Source of the DNA: Halomonas sp. QHL1
GTDB taxonomy: Bacteria > Pseudomonadota > Gammaproteobacteria > Pseudomonadales > Halomonadaceae
Direction: 5' to 3'
DNA length: 64,000 bases
Assembly (NCBI RefSeq): GCF_001882345.1
Contig: NZ_MINL01000001.1
Coordinates: 4,039,852 to 4,103,851, forward strand
The notes under the pieces were generated by a model. It had not been told where the DNA came from. It did no database searches and was given only the letters and a program-made list of their open reading frames with translations. Of this stretch, positions 53,241 to 62,083 are shown one piece after another; positions within the stretch are counted from its first letter, which is position 1; each line of letters starts with the position of its first letter. The position numbers and the translations under genes were made by a program.

Positions 53241-54643
53241 GCTTTTTATTAGGCAGCGGGGCGGGCTTTTCCGGCGACCGTACCGATGCGGCCGTGGCGG
53301 TGGTGGCAGAGTTGATCAAGCGACAGCAACCTTCTGCTCTAGTATTTGAAACCCTGGGTGAACGGACATTGGCAGCAGCCCACCGGGCGATGCGCGACGA
53401 CCCCGAAAGCGGGTTTGAGCCGCTGTTGGACGAGCTGCTCGCCCCAGTGCTACGCGACTGTCTGGACCACGGAATTAAAATTCTAGGCAACTTCGGTGCA
53501 GCGAACCCTGGTGGCGCGTGCCAGGTAATTGCGGAGCTGGCCGCACAGCTTGGTCGCGCTGATGTGCGCATTGCCCAGGTGCATGGCGATGATATCCGAC
53601 AGCAGCTACATAGCTTGGACTTACAGCGCTGGGAGGCCGAGCGGCTGGATATGCCGGGCGATGACGCCCTGATTTCAGCCAATGTTTACCTGGGTGCCAA
53701 GGCGCTGGCCGAAGCGCTGGCCATGCAAGCCGATGTCGTGGTCACCGGGCGTGTTGCCGACCCGGCACTGTTTTTAGCGCCGCTGATGCACCACTTCGAC
53801 TGGCGTTGGGACGATTGGGATCGCCTGGCCTGCGGCATGATGGCGGGGCATTTAGCAGAGTGTGGCGCTCAGGTGAGCGGTGGCTACTTTGCCGATCCGG
53901 GTTTTAAAGACGTGCCGGGTCTTGCCACGGTGGGCTATCCGATTATCGAAGTAGAGCAGGATGGCAGCCTTATTATTACCAAGCCTACCAATACCGGTGG
54001 CTGTGTTACCGAGCAAACGGTCAAAGAACAGCTGCTTTATGAAGTGCATGACCCGGCTAATTACCTTACTCCGGATGTCACGGTGGATCTTTCCCATGCC
54101 GTGGTGCGTCAGTTATCACCCAACCGCGTGGCGGTGACGGGGATAAGGGGCAAGCCTGCGCCTGAGCGGCTAAAAACCACCGTGTGCTACGAAGGTGGCT
54201 GGCAGGGAGAGGCGGAAATTTCCTATGCAGGGCCCAACGCGCTGGCAAGAGCCCAGCTTGCAGCGCAGGTGCTGCGCGAGCGGTTGGTGTTTCGAGCCCC
54301 CGCTGAGCTGCGCACTCGCTTGGATATCATTGGCCTGGCCAGCGTATTTGATAGCGATAGCGGTGAGCTACAGCGTAGCGCTTTAGCGTCTGCCAGCGGT
54401 GATTATCGGCTGCGGCTGGCGGCCGAACACAGCGAGCGACGCTGGGTCGCCCGCGCTACCCAGGAGCTATTGGCGCTTTATTGTGCCGGGCCTGCGGGCG
54501 GCGGCGGCGTGCGTCGTCAGTTTCAACGGCGAGTATTCACGGCTTCATATTTGGTCAAGCGTAGCGACGTTCATGCCCATGCCAGTCTGTTTGAATCGTC
54601 GCCCCTCGGCGAACGTAGGAGTGAACGTTATGTTGCAAGCTGA
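53237..54643 (+). CDS. AtuA-like DUF1446 protein
   Basis: A 468-residue protein of the DUF1446 family, typified by AtuA of acyclic terpene utilisation. GSGAGFSGDRTDAAVAV at the start, ILGNFGAANPGGACQVI, VTGRVADPALFLAPL and CAGPAGGGGVRRQF at the end are characteristic. The C-terminal ferredoxin-like part of longer AtuA proteins is on a separate gene here. Its start overlaps the transporter stop. The reaction is not known; terpenoid or hydroxy-acid metabolism is possible. Confidence 0.85.
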   Translation: MSFLLGSGAGFSGDRTDAAVAVVAELIKRQQPSALVFETLGERTLAAAHRAMRDDPESGFEPLLDELLAPVLRDCLDHGIKILGNFGAANPGGACQVIAELAAQLGRADVRIAQVHGDDIRQQLHSLDLQRWEAERLDMPGDDALISANVYLGAKALAEALAMQADVVVTGRVADPALFLAPLMHHFDWRWDDWDRLACGMMAGHLAECGAQVSGGYFADPGFKDVPGLATVGYPIIEVEQDGSLIITKPTNTGGCVTEQTVKEQLLYEVHDPANYLTPDVTVDLSHAVVRQLSPNRVAVTGIRGKPAPERLKTTVCYEGGWQGEAEISYAGPNALARAQLAAQVLRERLVFRAPAELRTRLDIIGLASVFDSDSGELQRSALASASGDYRLRLAAEHSERRWVARATQELLALYCAGPAGGGGVRRQFQRRVFTASYLVKRSDVHAHASLFESSPLGERRSERYVAS

Positions 54644-54986
54644 ACCCACGCAAACGCCGGTGCACCCGCATTCCTCGGTCACCCTTCATCAAATCGCCCA
54701 TGCCCGTGCAGGTGATAAGGGCGAGCGGCTGAATGTGGCGTTATTTGCCTATGACCCAGACCACTACACCACCTTGCTGGAGCAGGTAACCGAGGAGCGG
54801 GTGCTGGCGCTGTTTGCCCACCGCGGTGCCAGCCGAGTGCGGCGTTACCCCTTGCCTAATTTGGCGGGCATGAACTTCGTGATCGATGATGTGCTGCAGG
54901 GCGGCGTTAATGGCGCGCTCAACCTGGATGGGCATGGCAAAACGCTGTCGTTTTTGCTGTTAAGCATGGAGGTTAATTCTAGCTAG
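54630..54986 (+). CDS. AtuA-like C-terminal (ferredoxin-fold) domain protein
   Basis: The 118-residue protein matches the C-terminal domain that follows DUF1446 in full-length AtuA: LHQIAHARAGDKGERLNVALF, then VRRYPLPNLAGMNFVIDDVL and LDGHGKTLSFLLL. The start ATG 54630 (aggag upstream) lies 14 bases inside the preceding gene in another frame, so the two products are translated together and presumably associate. No nuclease or redox motif is present. Confidence 0.8.
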   Translation: MLQAEPTQTPVHPHSSVTLHQIAHARAGDKGERLNVALFAYDPDHYTTLLEQVTEERVLALFAHRGASRVRRYPLPNLAGMNFVIDDVLQGGVNGALNLDGHGKTLSFLLLSMEVNSS

Positions 54987-55123
54987 ACCTTTTTAAACGC
55001 GCCCCTCGACTTAGGTGGTCATGACCCGCTGCCCAAAACGCCTTACTATGACGACAAAATACGCAAGCTAATTAATATAGCGATAGCTACGTCGTCTCTT
55101 AAGAGCCGCTAAGGAGCAGCCCT

Positions 55124-56347
55124 ATGACCTCCGCAACGCTAGGTGCCCGGCGCTTCAAAGTGCTGCTGGCGGGCGTTTTCAGCCAGATACTGTGTGTCGG
55201 GGTCGCCCGCTTTGCCTATACCCCGTTACTGCCGGTGATGCAGCAGCAAACCTGGATGGGCGACGCCGATGGCGGCTGGCTGGCGGCGCTTAACTACGCG
55301 GGCTATATGCTGGGGGCGGTGCTGGCTGCCTCTATTCGCAGTATTTATATCAAAGACACGCTATTTCGCTGTGGGCTAATACTCGCCGTGCTCACCACTG
55401 CGGGCATGGCGCTTACCGAGCACTTCTGGGTGTGGGCGGGGCTACGCTTTATAGCCGGTCTTTCCAGCAGCGCTTCCATGCTATTAGCGTCAGGGCTGAT
55501 TCTTCACTGGTTAATGCAACACCGCCAGCGTGGCGAGCTGGGTATTCATTTTGCTGGTGTGGGCTTAGGCATGATTGTCGCAGCGGTGGCGGTGGAAATG
55601 ATGCTGCAGCTCTCGTTTAGCTGGCAGACCCAGTGGTGGGGCTTTAGCCTGCTGGGGGCCGCGCTGTTAGTGCCCGCCTGGCGGTGGTTGCCGCGCCCGG
55701 TAAAACCGGTTGAAGGCGCGCACGCGGCGAATAGCCAGCCCGCTATGCTGCCTACGCGCACTTTTATGCGCTGGATGCTCGCCGCCTACTTTTGCGCCGG
55801 TTACGGCTATGTGATCAGCGCTACCTTCTTAGTCGCCATCGTTGAGCGAGAACCGCTGCTCGCGGGAATGGGCAACTGGACCTTTGCCCTGGCCGGTTTA
55901 GCCGCTGCCCCTGCGGTCATGCTATGGGATTTAGTCGCCCGTCGAGTCGGCTACTTAGGGGCGTTGATTATCGCCATGGCGATTCAGGTGGTGGGTATTG
56001 TGCTACCGGCGATTACCGCAAATGCAGCGATTGTGCTGCTAAGTGCCGTGCTTTACGGCGGCACCTTCCTCGGCTGCGTCAGCCTGGTGCTCACCATGGC
56101 AGGCAGGCTCTATCCTTCCAGCCCCGCTCGGCTAATGGGGCAGATGACCCTGGCGTATGGCGCCGCCCAAATATGCGCCCCGGCGTTAACCGGCATGCTG
56201 GCGGAAGCCTCCGGTCATTATGGCGTTGGGCTGTGGTTGGCGGGCGGCTTTGTAACGCTTGGCGCCGTATTGCTGGCCTATTTGCGCAAGGTGGATCAAA
56301 CCGCACAGCGCTTGGATGCCGCTGCCAAAGCCACGGTATACGCCTAG
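55124..56347 (+). CDS. YbfB/YjiJ family MFS transporter
   Basis: A 407-residue major facilitator with about 12 hydrophobic segments. The start VFSQILCVGVARFAYTPLLPVM and ALNYAGYMLGAVLAA match the YbfB/YjiJ group. The start has aaggag. It follows the AtuA-like genes by 137 bases and may or may not share their regulation. The substrate is unknown. Confidence 0.88.
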   Translation: MTSATLGARRFKVLLAGVFSQILCVGVARFAYTPLLPVMQQQTWMGDADGGWLAALNYAGYMLGAVLAASIRSIYIKDTLFRCGLILAVLTTAGMALTEHFWVWAGLRFIAGLSSSASMLLASGLILHWLMQHRQRGELGIHFAGVGLGMIVAAVAVEMMLQLSFSWQTQWWGFSLLGAALLVPAWRWLPRPVKPVEGAHAANSQPAMLPTRTFMRWMLAAYFCAGYGYVISATFLVAIVEREPLLAGMGNWTFALAGLAAAPAVMLWDLVARRVGYLGALIIAMAIQVVGIVLPAITANAAIVLLSAVLYGGTFLGCVSLVLTMAGRLYPSSPARLMGQMTLAYGAAQICAPALTGMLAEASGHYGVGLWLAGGFVTLGAVLLAYLRKVDQTAQRLDAAAKATVYA

Positions 56348-56449
56348 GGGTTAGCGCCTAGGGCCTAGCCCTTAGGAATAGGGCCGAGTGGGCATTGCCC
56401 GTGAAATCCTTTAGGATGAGCGCCTTTTTCTGACAGGGTAAATGGGCAA

Positions 56450-57913
56450 ATGACCTCTTCTAGGCAACCTCGCACCCAATGGCTAGGCCGCTGGGGGTTT
56501 ATGCTGGCGGCAACCGGTTCTGCAGTTGGGCTGGGCAATATCTGGAAATTCCCTTATATCACCGGGGAGTTCGGCGGCGGTGCCTTCGTACTGGTGTATC
56601 TAGCCTGTATTTTTGCCGTGGGTGTGCCGGTAATGATGACCGAGATCGCCTTTGGGCGGCGCGGCCGCGGCAGTCCTATTGATGCCATTCGCCGTGTGGT
56701 CAATGAATCAGGCAGTTCATCGGTATGGTCGTTGATCGGCTGGATGGCGATGCTCTGCGGCTTTATGATCCTGTCTTTTTACGTGGTCGTGGCGGGCTGG
56801 TCGTTCTCGTATCTGTGGAAAATGCTAACCGGCGGTTTGTCAGGCAGCAGCGTTGACGACATGGCCGCCGTGTTTGGCGCCAATAACGCCAACCCGCTGA
56901 ATCTTGGCTTCTGGAGCACCTTAGTCACGCTGCTGACCATGTTGATTGTGGGCAAAGGCGTGCAGCAGGGTATCGAAAAGAGCGTTAGTTGGATGATGCC
57001 GGGGCTAGTGATCATGCTGGTGGTGCTGATCGGTTTCGGCATGTTCTCCGGTGGCTTTGGCGCGGCGGTTAACTTCCTGTTCTCGTTCAACGCGGGCAGC
57101 CTCTCTAGCGAGGGCCTGCTGGCGGCGCTTGGTCACGCGTTTTTTACCCTCTCGCTGGCCTCCGGGGCGATTCTTACCTACGGCAGCTACTTGCCCAAGG
57201 GCGCCTCGATTGGCCGCACCACGGTGAGTGTGGCAGTGGCGGATACCGTTGTGGCGCTGATGGCAGGGCTGGCGATCTTCCCGGTCATTTTCGCCAACGG
57301 CATGAACCCCGGCGAAGGCCCAGGGCTGATCTTTATGAGCCTGCCGCTGGCCTTCCAGGCGATGCCACTGGGCACGCTGTTTGGCATTCTGTTCTTCCTG
57401 ATGCTCTCCATGGCCGCATTAACCTCCTCGATCTCTATGGTCGAAGCCACGGTCTCCTGGCTGTGCGATAACAAAGGTATCTCGCGTTCGAAAGCCGCCT
57501 GGGGCACGGGCATTGTGCTGTGGTTGATCAGCACCCTGGCGATGCTGTCGTTTAACCTGGGCGCGGATTGGACACTGGCCGGTAAGAATTTGTTTGACTG
57601 GCTGGACTACCTGACATCGCGCTGGATGATGCCGCTGGGTGGTCTGGGCATGGTGGTGCTGGCGGGGTTTGTATTAAAGAGCGACTCCTTCCGCGAAGAG
57701 CTCGGGCTTGCACCGCTACCTTATGCGCTATGGCTAACCATGGTGCGCTACGTTAGCCCGCTCGGCATTGTGGTGATTTTCGTCGATGCGCTGGGGATCT
57801 ATCAGGTTTCGTTTGCCGCACACTGGCCTTGGCTACTAGCCCTTCTGGTTGCCATGGCAGCGCTTGGCGAAACCCTAAGCCCGCGGCTGCGTACCGCGCT
57901 TAGTGCTGGTTAA
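56450..57913 (+). CDS. sodium-dependent transporter (NSS family)
   Basis: A 487-residue neurotransmitter:sodium symporter. The first helix contains AATGSAVGLGNIWKFPYI, the sodium-site signature, and LVYLACIFAVGVPVMMTE follows. About 11-12 membrane segments. Bacterial members take up amino acids with sodium, fitting a halophile. The 3' end overlaps umuC on the other strand by 39 bases. Confidence 0.9.
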   Translation: MTSSRQPRTQWLGRWGFMLAATGSAVGLGNIWKFPYITGEFGGGAFVLVYLACIFAVGVPVMMTEIAFGRRGRGSPIDAIRRVVNESGSSSVWSLIGWMAMLCGFMILSFYVVVAGWSFSYLWKMLTGGLSGSSVDDMAAVFGANNANPLNLGFWSTLVTLLTMLIVGKGVQQGIEKSVSWMMPGLVIMLVVLIGFGMFSGGFGAAVNFLFSFNAGSLSSEGLLAALGHAFFTLSLASGAILTYGSYLPKGASIGRTTVSVAVADTVVALMAGLAIFPVIFANGMNPGEGPGLIFMSLPLAFQAMPLGTLFGILFFLMLSMAALTSSISMVEATVSWLCDNKGISRSKAAWGTGIVLWLISTLAMLSFNLGADWTLAGKNLFDWLDYLTSRWMMPLGGLGMVVLAGFVLKSDSFREELGLAPLPYALWLTMVRYVSPLGIVVIFVDALGIYQVSFAAHWPWLLALLVAMAALGETLSPRLRTALSAG

Positions 57914-59233
57914 CGCCTGCTGTTTTTTCTGCTTCTGCTTTGCCTCGAAGGCGGCAACAGCGCCGGGGTGGGTGCCTACTTTCATCAGCTCATCCCAGCG
58001 CGTGGTATAGCGGTCTGAGCGGTGGGCGCAGCGCAGTTGCCAAGCAGCAGGCGCATTCGTCATACCAAAGCGAATGGTGCCTTGCCCCATCTGCTGGTTA
58101 ATCTGATCTACCGTGGCCATCAAAAATGGGTGACGATCCCGGGTGGGTGGATGCAACAGCGAAAGCTGGTGCTGCTCGGCGTCCACCAAATCCAGCAGCA
58201 TCACCCCAGCTTTCATAAACTGGTAGCGAGGGCGGTGAATCTGCTCAAGCCCTTGGCGAACGGCATCAAGGATCACCCGGGTGTCGTCGCTGGGCGAGGG
58301 CAGGGCGATCACTGCGTTGGGGAAGTACTGCTTCTGGTCCCGCCGATGGCGGTTAGTGTTGAGAAATACCATGACCGCTCGGGCCAGGCTCTGCTGTTCG
58401 CGTAGTTTTTCAGCACTACGCTGGGCGTTACGGCGTAGGGCGTTATGCACTTCTGCAAAAACACCGGTTGGTTGGCCGAAAGAGCGCGATGTCATAATGC
58501 GCTGGCGCGGTTGATCCAGAGCATTCATCTCCATACAGGGCGTACCGCGCAGCTCGAGCGCGGTGCGTGCCAGCACCACCGAGAAACGCTTGCGGAGCTG
58601 TTTCTCATCGCTTTCCCGCAGGTCCCAGGCGGTGTTGACGCCGCCAATGGCCAGGCGCTCGGCTAGGCGTCGGCCGACGCCCCACACGCTGCCCACCGGG
58701 GTACGTTTGAGCAACGCCTCAGTGGTGTGGCCCTGCCCATTAAGCAGGCAAACACCCTGGTAGTAAGGATCGTGCTTGGCAAAGTGGTTAGCCAGCTTGG
58801 CGAGCGTATGGGTAGGTGCCAGCCCAACGCATACCGGTAAGCCCAAGTAGCGACGAATACGCTGGCGCAATTCTCGTCCCAGCCCCTCACACTGCTCTGT
58901 TGTGAAACCGTCTAAATAGACGAACATCTCATCAATGGAGTAGGGGGCAATCTCTGGGCAGGCATCGCGCAGCAGTTGGGCCAGTCGTGCCGACATATCG
59001 CCGTAGAGCTCATAGTTAGACGACAGTAAGTGGATCTCGCCGCTCCGGCGCAACCCTTCAAGCTTGAAGGCGGGCGTACCCATGGGTATATCGAGCGCTT
59101 TTAACTCTGCAGAGCGGGCGATCACGCAGCCGTCGTTGTTCGACATTACCCCCACGGGCCTACCTTCCAACTTGGGCTGAAAAACCCGCTCGCAGCTGAC
59201 GTAGAAATTGTTGGCATCAACGAGACCGATCAT
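57875..59233 (-). CDS. umuC: DNA polymerase V catalytic subunit
   Basis: The 452-residue Y-family polymerase has the metal-binding Asp6 in GLVDANNFYVSCERVF and Asp101/Glu102 in YSIDEMFVYLD. NNDGCVIARSAELKAL and LPVCVGLAPTHTLAKLANHFAK are typical blocks. It is longer than E. coli UmuC (422) through an extended Lys/Gln-rich tail. ATG 59233 is placed after aggag; GTG 59239 would overlap it. It is 13 bases downstream of umuD. Confidence 0.94.
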   Translation of the reverse strand: MIGLVDANNFYVSCERVFQPKLEGRPVGVMSNNDGCVIARSAELKALDIPMGTPAFKLEGLRRSGEIHLLSSNYELYGDMSARLAQLLRDACPEIAPYSIDEMFVYLDGFTTEQCEGLGRELRQRIRRYLGLPVCVGLAPTHTLAKLANHFAKHDPYYQGVCLLNGQGHTTEALLKRTPVGSVWGVGRRLAERLAIGGVNTAWDLRESDEKQLRKRFSVVLARTALELRGTPCMEMNALDQPRQRIMTSRSFGQPTGVFAEVHNALRRNAQRSAEKLREQQSLARAVMVFLNTNRHRRDQKQYFPNAVIALPSPSDDTRVILDAVRQGLEQIHRPRYQFMKAGVMLLDLVDAEQHQLSLLHPPTRDRHPFLMATVDQINQQMGQGTIRFGMTNAPAAWQLRCAHRSDRYTTRWDELMKVGTHPGAVAAFEAKQKQKKQQALTSTKRGTQPRA

Positions 59234-59246
59234 CGCCACTCCTCAG

Positions 59247-59699
59247 TCAACGTAAGTACTCATGCACGACGGCGCGCACCACACCCCATAGCTGGCAGTC
59301 GCTGTTTTCAAGTGGCAGTGGAGGGTAGTGCGGATGCGTTGAGCAAAGGTGCGGCGTTCCCTGATAGAGCGCATAGCGTTTAATCAGCGCCTCGCCCTCC
59401 AGCATAGCCACCAGAATATGTCCCAGGCGCGGTTCAATACTGCGATCAACCACCAGCAAATCACCCTCAAAAATCCCCCAACCCTCCATGCTGTCGCCGG
59501 TAGCGGTGACATAAAACGTCTGAGTAGGGTTTTTAACCAGCCGTGTATTGAGATCCAGCGTGCAGGGTTCGTAATCCTGCGCAGGCGAAGGAAAGCCGCT
59601 AAAACCAGCGCGGCCCATAAAGGTTAAATAAGGCAGCGGCTGGGAAGTTAACGGCAAGGCTGGAGAAAAGTGAACTGACTGGCCCGGCATCGTCGGCAT
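59247..59699 (-). CDS. umuD: polymerase V autoproteolytic subunit
   Basis: The 150-residue protein has the self-cleavage site at FSGFPSPAQDYE (Ser34-Gly35, in the place of Cys-Gly in E. coli), the catalytic Ser70 in TGDSM and Lys107 in ALIKRYA. RecA-activated cleavage removes the N terminus to form UmuD'. The gene is first in the umuDC operon and has a LexA box 14 bases upstream of the start. Confidence 0.94.
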   Translation of the reverse strand: MPTMPGQSVHFSPALPLTSQPLPYLTFMGRAGFSGFPSPAQDYEPCTLDLNTRLVKNPTQTFYVTATGDSMEGWGIFEGDLLVVDRSIEPRLGHILVAMLEGEALIKRYALYQGTPHLCSTHPHYPPLPLENSDCQLWGVVRAVVHEYLR

Positions 59700-59713
59700 C
59701 CTGATCCTTAAAA

Positions 59714-59733
59714 TATTGTATAAATATACAGTA
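59714..59733 (-). promoter_or_regulatory. LexA box of umuDC
   Basis: On the minus strand the site reads tactgtatat then ttatacaata. The first half matches the consensus fully, and the second half has caa where cag is usual. It directly precedes umuD, so SOS control is very likely. Confidence 0.85.
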
Positions 59734-59790
59734 TTTTGCGCCAGGAAAGAAAATGCAAATTGACGGGAAGAGGAGCACTCTACTCCCCCA

Positions 59791-60130
59791 TGTCATTGCG
59801 AAGAGCGCCAACCCTCCCCATGTCATTGCGAGGAGCGCAGCGACGCGGCAATCTGAACTGGCGGCGCCAGGAAACCCAGAGATTGCTTCACTCCGTTCGC
59901 AATGACACTCCCCCATGTCATTGCGAGGAGCGCAGCGACGCGGCAATCTGAACTAGCGGCGGCAGGAACCCCGAGATTGCTTCACTGCGTTCGCAATGAC
60001 ACCACGCCTGTCATTGCGAGGAGCGCAGCGACGCGGCAATCTGAACCTGCGGTGGCAGGAACCCCCGAGATTGCTTCACTGCGTTCGCAATGACAAAACG
60101 AGATCGCCACGCTCCGCTCGCGATGACACT
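59791..60130. repeat. tandem copies of a palindromic genomic repeat
   Basis: Three near-identical units of about 87 bases (59821-59907, 59916-60001, 60009-60095) are preceded by a short partial unit (59791-59810) and followed by a decayed one (about 60100-60130). Each begins tgtcattgcgaggagcgcag and ends ttcgcaatgaca, so the ends are complementary and a hairpin can form. It is a known type of dispersed intergenic repeat in proteobacteria. No ORF here is convincing. Confidence 0.9.
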
Positions 60131-60261
60131 CAACCTGTCATTACATGAGTCACGCTCATGCACGACCTGACGCGGATGCGATGAAAGTCGCGTCAGGCTG
60201 CGTTATGATAGCGCCCTCGCTTCTCCCATGATGACCCTTTCTCGTTACGAGGTTCCCGCCG

Positions 60262-61527
60262 ATGTTCAGCCGCGATATGACAATTGCCGGATTCGATGAT
60301 GTGCTGTTTGATGCCATGCAGAAAGAAGTGGAGCGCCAAGAAGCCCACATCGAACTGATCGCTTCCGAAAACTATGCCAGCCCCCGCGTACTTGAAGCCC
60401 AGGGCAGCCAGCTGACCAATAAATACGCCGAAGGCTACCCCGGCAAGCGCTACTACGGCGGCTGTGAATTCGTCGATATCGCTGAAAACCTGGCCATTGA
60501 TTACGCCAAAGAGCTGTTCGGCGCTACCTACGTGAACGTCCAGCCCCACTCGGGTTCGCAAGCCAACAGCGCAGTGTTCCAAGCGCTCGTTAAGCCCGGC
60601 GATACCATTTTGGGCATGAGCCTAGACGCGGGTGGCCACCTGACCCACGGCGCCAAGCCGAGCTTTTCGGGCAAGCACTACAACGCCATTCAGTACGGCT
60701 TGAACGACCAAGAACTGATTGATTACGACCAAGTGGCCCAGCTTGCTCGCGAGCACAAGCCTAAAATGATCATCGCCGGGTTCTCTGCCTATTCACAAAT
60801 TGTCGATTGGGCTAAGTTCCGCGAGATCGCCGACGAAGTGGGCGCTTACTTACTGGTCGATATGGCCCACGTCTCAGGCCTGGTCGCTGCGGGCGTTTAC
60901 CCCAGCCCCTTGCCCCATGCCCATGTAGTCACCTCTACCACGCACAAAACCCTACGCGGCCCACGCAGTGGCGTGATTCTCTCTGCTGAAAACGATGCGG
61001 ATATCGAGAAGAAGCTGCAGTCAGCGGTTTTCCCCGGCGGCCAGGGCGGTCCCTTGATGCACGTGATCGCGGCCAAAGCGATCTGCTTCAAAGAGGCTAT
61101 GGAGCCAGCGTTCAAAACCTACCAGCAGCAGGTAGTGAAGAACGCCAAGGCAATGGCAAAGGTGTTTATCGACCGCGGTTACGACATCGTCTCCGGCGGC
61201 ACCGAAGACCACCTCTTCCTGCTTTCGCTGATCAAGCAGGGCGTAACAGGTAAAGATGCTGATGCCGCTTTGGGTCGTGCCCACATCACCGTAAACAAGA
61301 ACGCCGTTCCTAACGACCCGCAAAGCCCGTTCGTCACCTCTGGCCTGCGTATCGGCACCCCGGCGGTCACCACGCGCGGTTTTGGCGAAGAAGAGTGTAC
61401 CCAGCTCGCTGGTTGGATCTGCGATATCTTGGATGTGTTGGCTAAAGGTGAAGACACCAGCGCCATCGAAGCGAAGGTGCTAGATAAAGTGGCTGACGTT
61501 TGCACACGTCTGCCGGTTTATAAATAA
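60262..61527 (+). CDS. glyA: serine hydroxymethyltransferase
   Basis: A 421-residue PLP enzyme that converts serine and tetrahydrofolate to glycine and methylene-tetrahydrofolate. The PLP lysine is Lys229 in [13 protein letters not shown], the same number as in E. coli. [30 protein letters not shown] and [14 protein letters not shown] are diagnostic. Start ATG 60262. A terminator follows. Cytoplasmic one-carbon metabolism. Confidence 0.98.
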   Translation: MFSRDMTIAGFDDVLFDAMQKEVERQEAHIELIASENYASPRVLEAQGSQLTNKYAEGYPGKRYYGGCEFVDIAENLAIDYAKELFGATYVNVQPHSGSQANSAVFQALVKPGDTILGMSLDAGGHLTHGAKPSFSGKHYNAIQYGLNDQELIDYDQVAQLAREHKPKMIIAGFSAYSQIVDWAKFREIADEVGAYLLVDMAHVSGLVAAGVYPSPLPHAHVVTSTTHKTLRGPRSGVILSAENDADIEKKLQSAVFPGGQGGPLMHVIAAKAICFKEAMEPAFKTYQQQVVKNAKAMAKVFIDRGYDIVSGGTEDHLFLLSLIKQGVTGKDADAALGRAHITVNKNAVPNDPQSPFVTSGLRIGTPAVTTRGFGEEECTQLAGWICDILDVLAKGEDTSAIEAKVLDKVADVCTRLPVYK

Positions 61528-61581
61528 GCGACGCCCGATGTGGGCGAAGCATGATGTAAATGCCTAGCCTAGCGCTCAAGA

Positions 61582-61620
61582 AAGCCGCCGAAAGATAATC
61601 ATCTTCGGCGGCTTTGTCTT
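61582..61620 (+). terminator. terminator after glyA
   Basis: Stem aagccgccgaa/ttcggcggctt with a short interior bulge, followed by tgtctttt. Confidence 0.85.
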
Positions 61621-61935
61621 TTACGGCTTCAGCAAATGCGCAATGGGAACTTCCATCTGTTGGGGGCGGTTTAAGAAGGTAAGAAGGGGAAGGGCGCGGC
61701 CCAGCCCCAGCCTTTTGGCTCCTTCTGACACACCAGGTGAAAGACATGATAGGCCCGGTTTCCAACTGGCTAGCCGCGAGGAAAGATTCGCCCCCATTAC
61801 TGTGGATAAGGTACCATAGGGCGCGTTCTGCCTTGGACTGGCAAGACAACCGAAAGGCTTATATGCACTTGATGTTAAATTGAGTTAACCCGAAAAAATC
61901 TCTAACGCCAACGCGTATTGTAACAAAATCGCAGT

Positions 61936-62056
61936 GACGGAACGCAGCGAGGCATGTAGTAAACGACGCTGTCGGCACGCCAAATGCTAATGATGACTAG
62001 GGCAAGGGAAACGTCCGGAACAATCCCTGGGCGGTAGCGTGCCTGAACGTTTTTTA
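61936..62056 (+). promoter_or_regulatory. structured leader upstream of SLC13 permease gene
   Basis: A cagcg/cgctg stem (near 61945-61970) is followed by a larger fold closed by ggcacgc (61974-61980) and gcgtgcc (62037-62043). Inside is a gggca-aggga versus tccctggg arm. Then comes tgaacgtttttt, so the outer stem looks like a terminator. This could be an attenuator or riboswitch; no known class was recognised. From 61621 to 61935 I see no gene. Confidence 0.4.
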
Positions 62057-62083
62057 GACGGCTAAGGTTGAAAACGGAGCACT

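Noticed and set aside
59821..60095. Three regular repeats considered as a CRISPR array
   Set aside because: The units of about 87 bases are themselves the repeated sequence, with only 7-8 bases between them and no unique spacers, and no cas genes are present.
61442..61849. A 135-codon minus-strand frame overlapping the 3' end of glyA
   Set aside because: It overlaps glyA and its terminator and has no recognisable domain or start signal.
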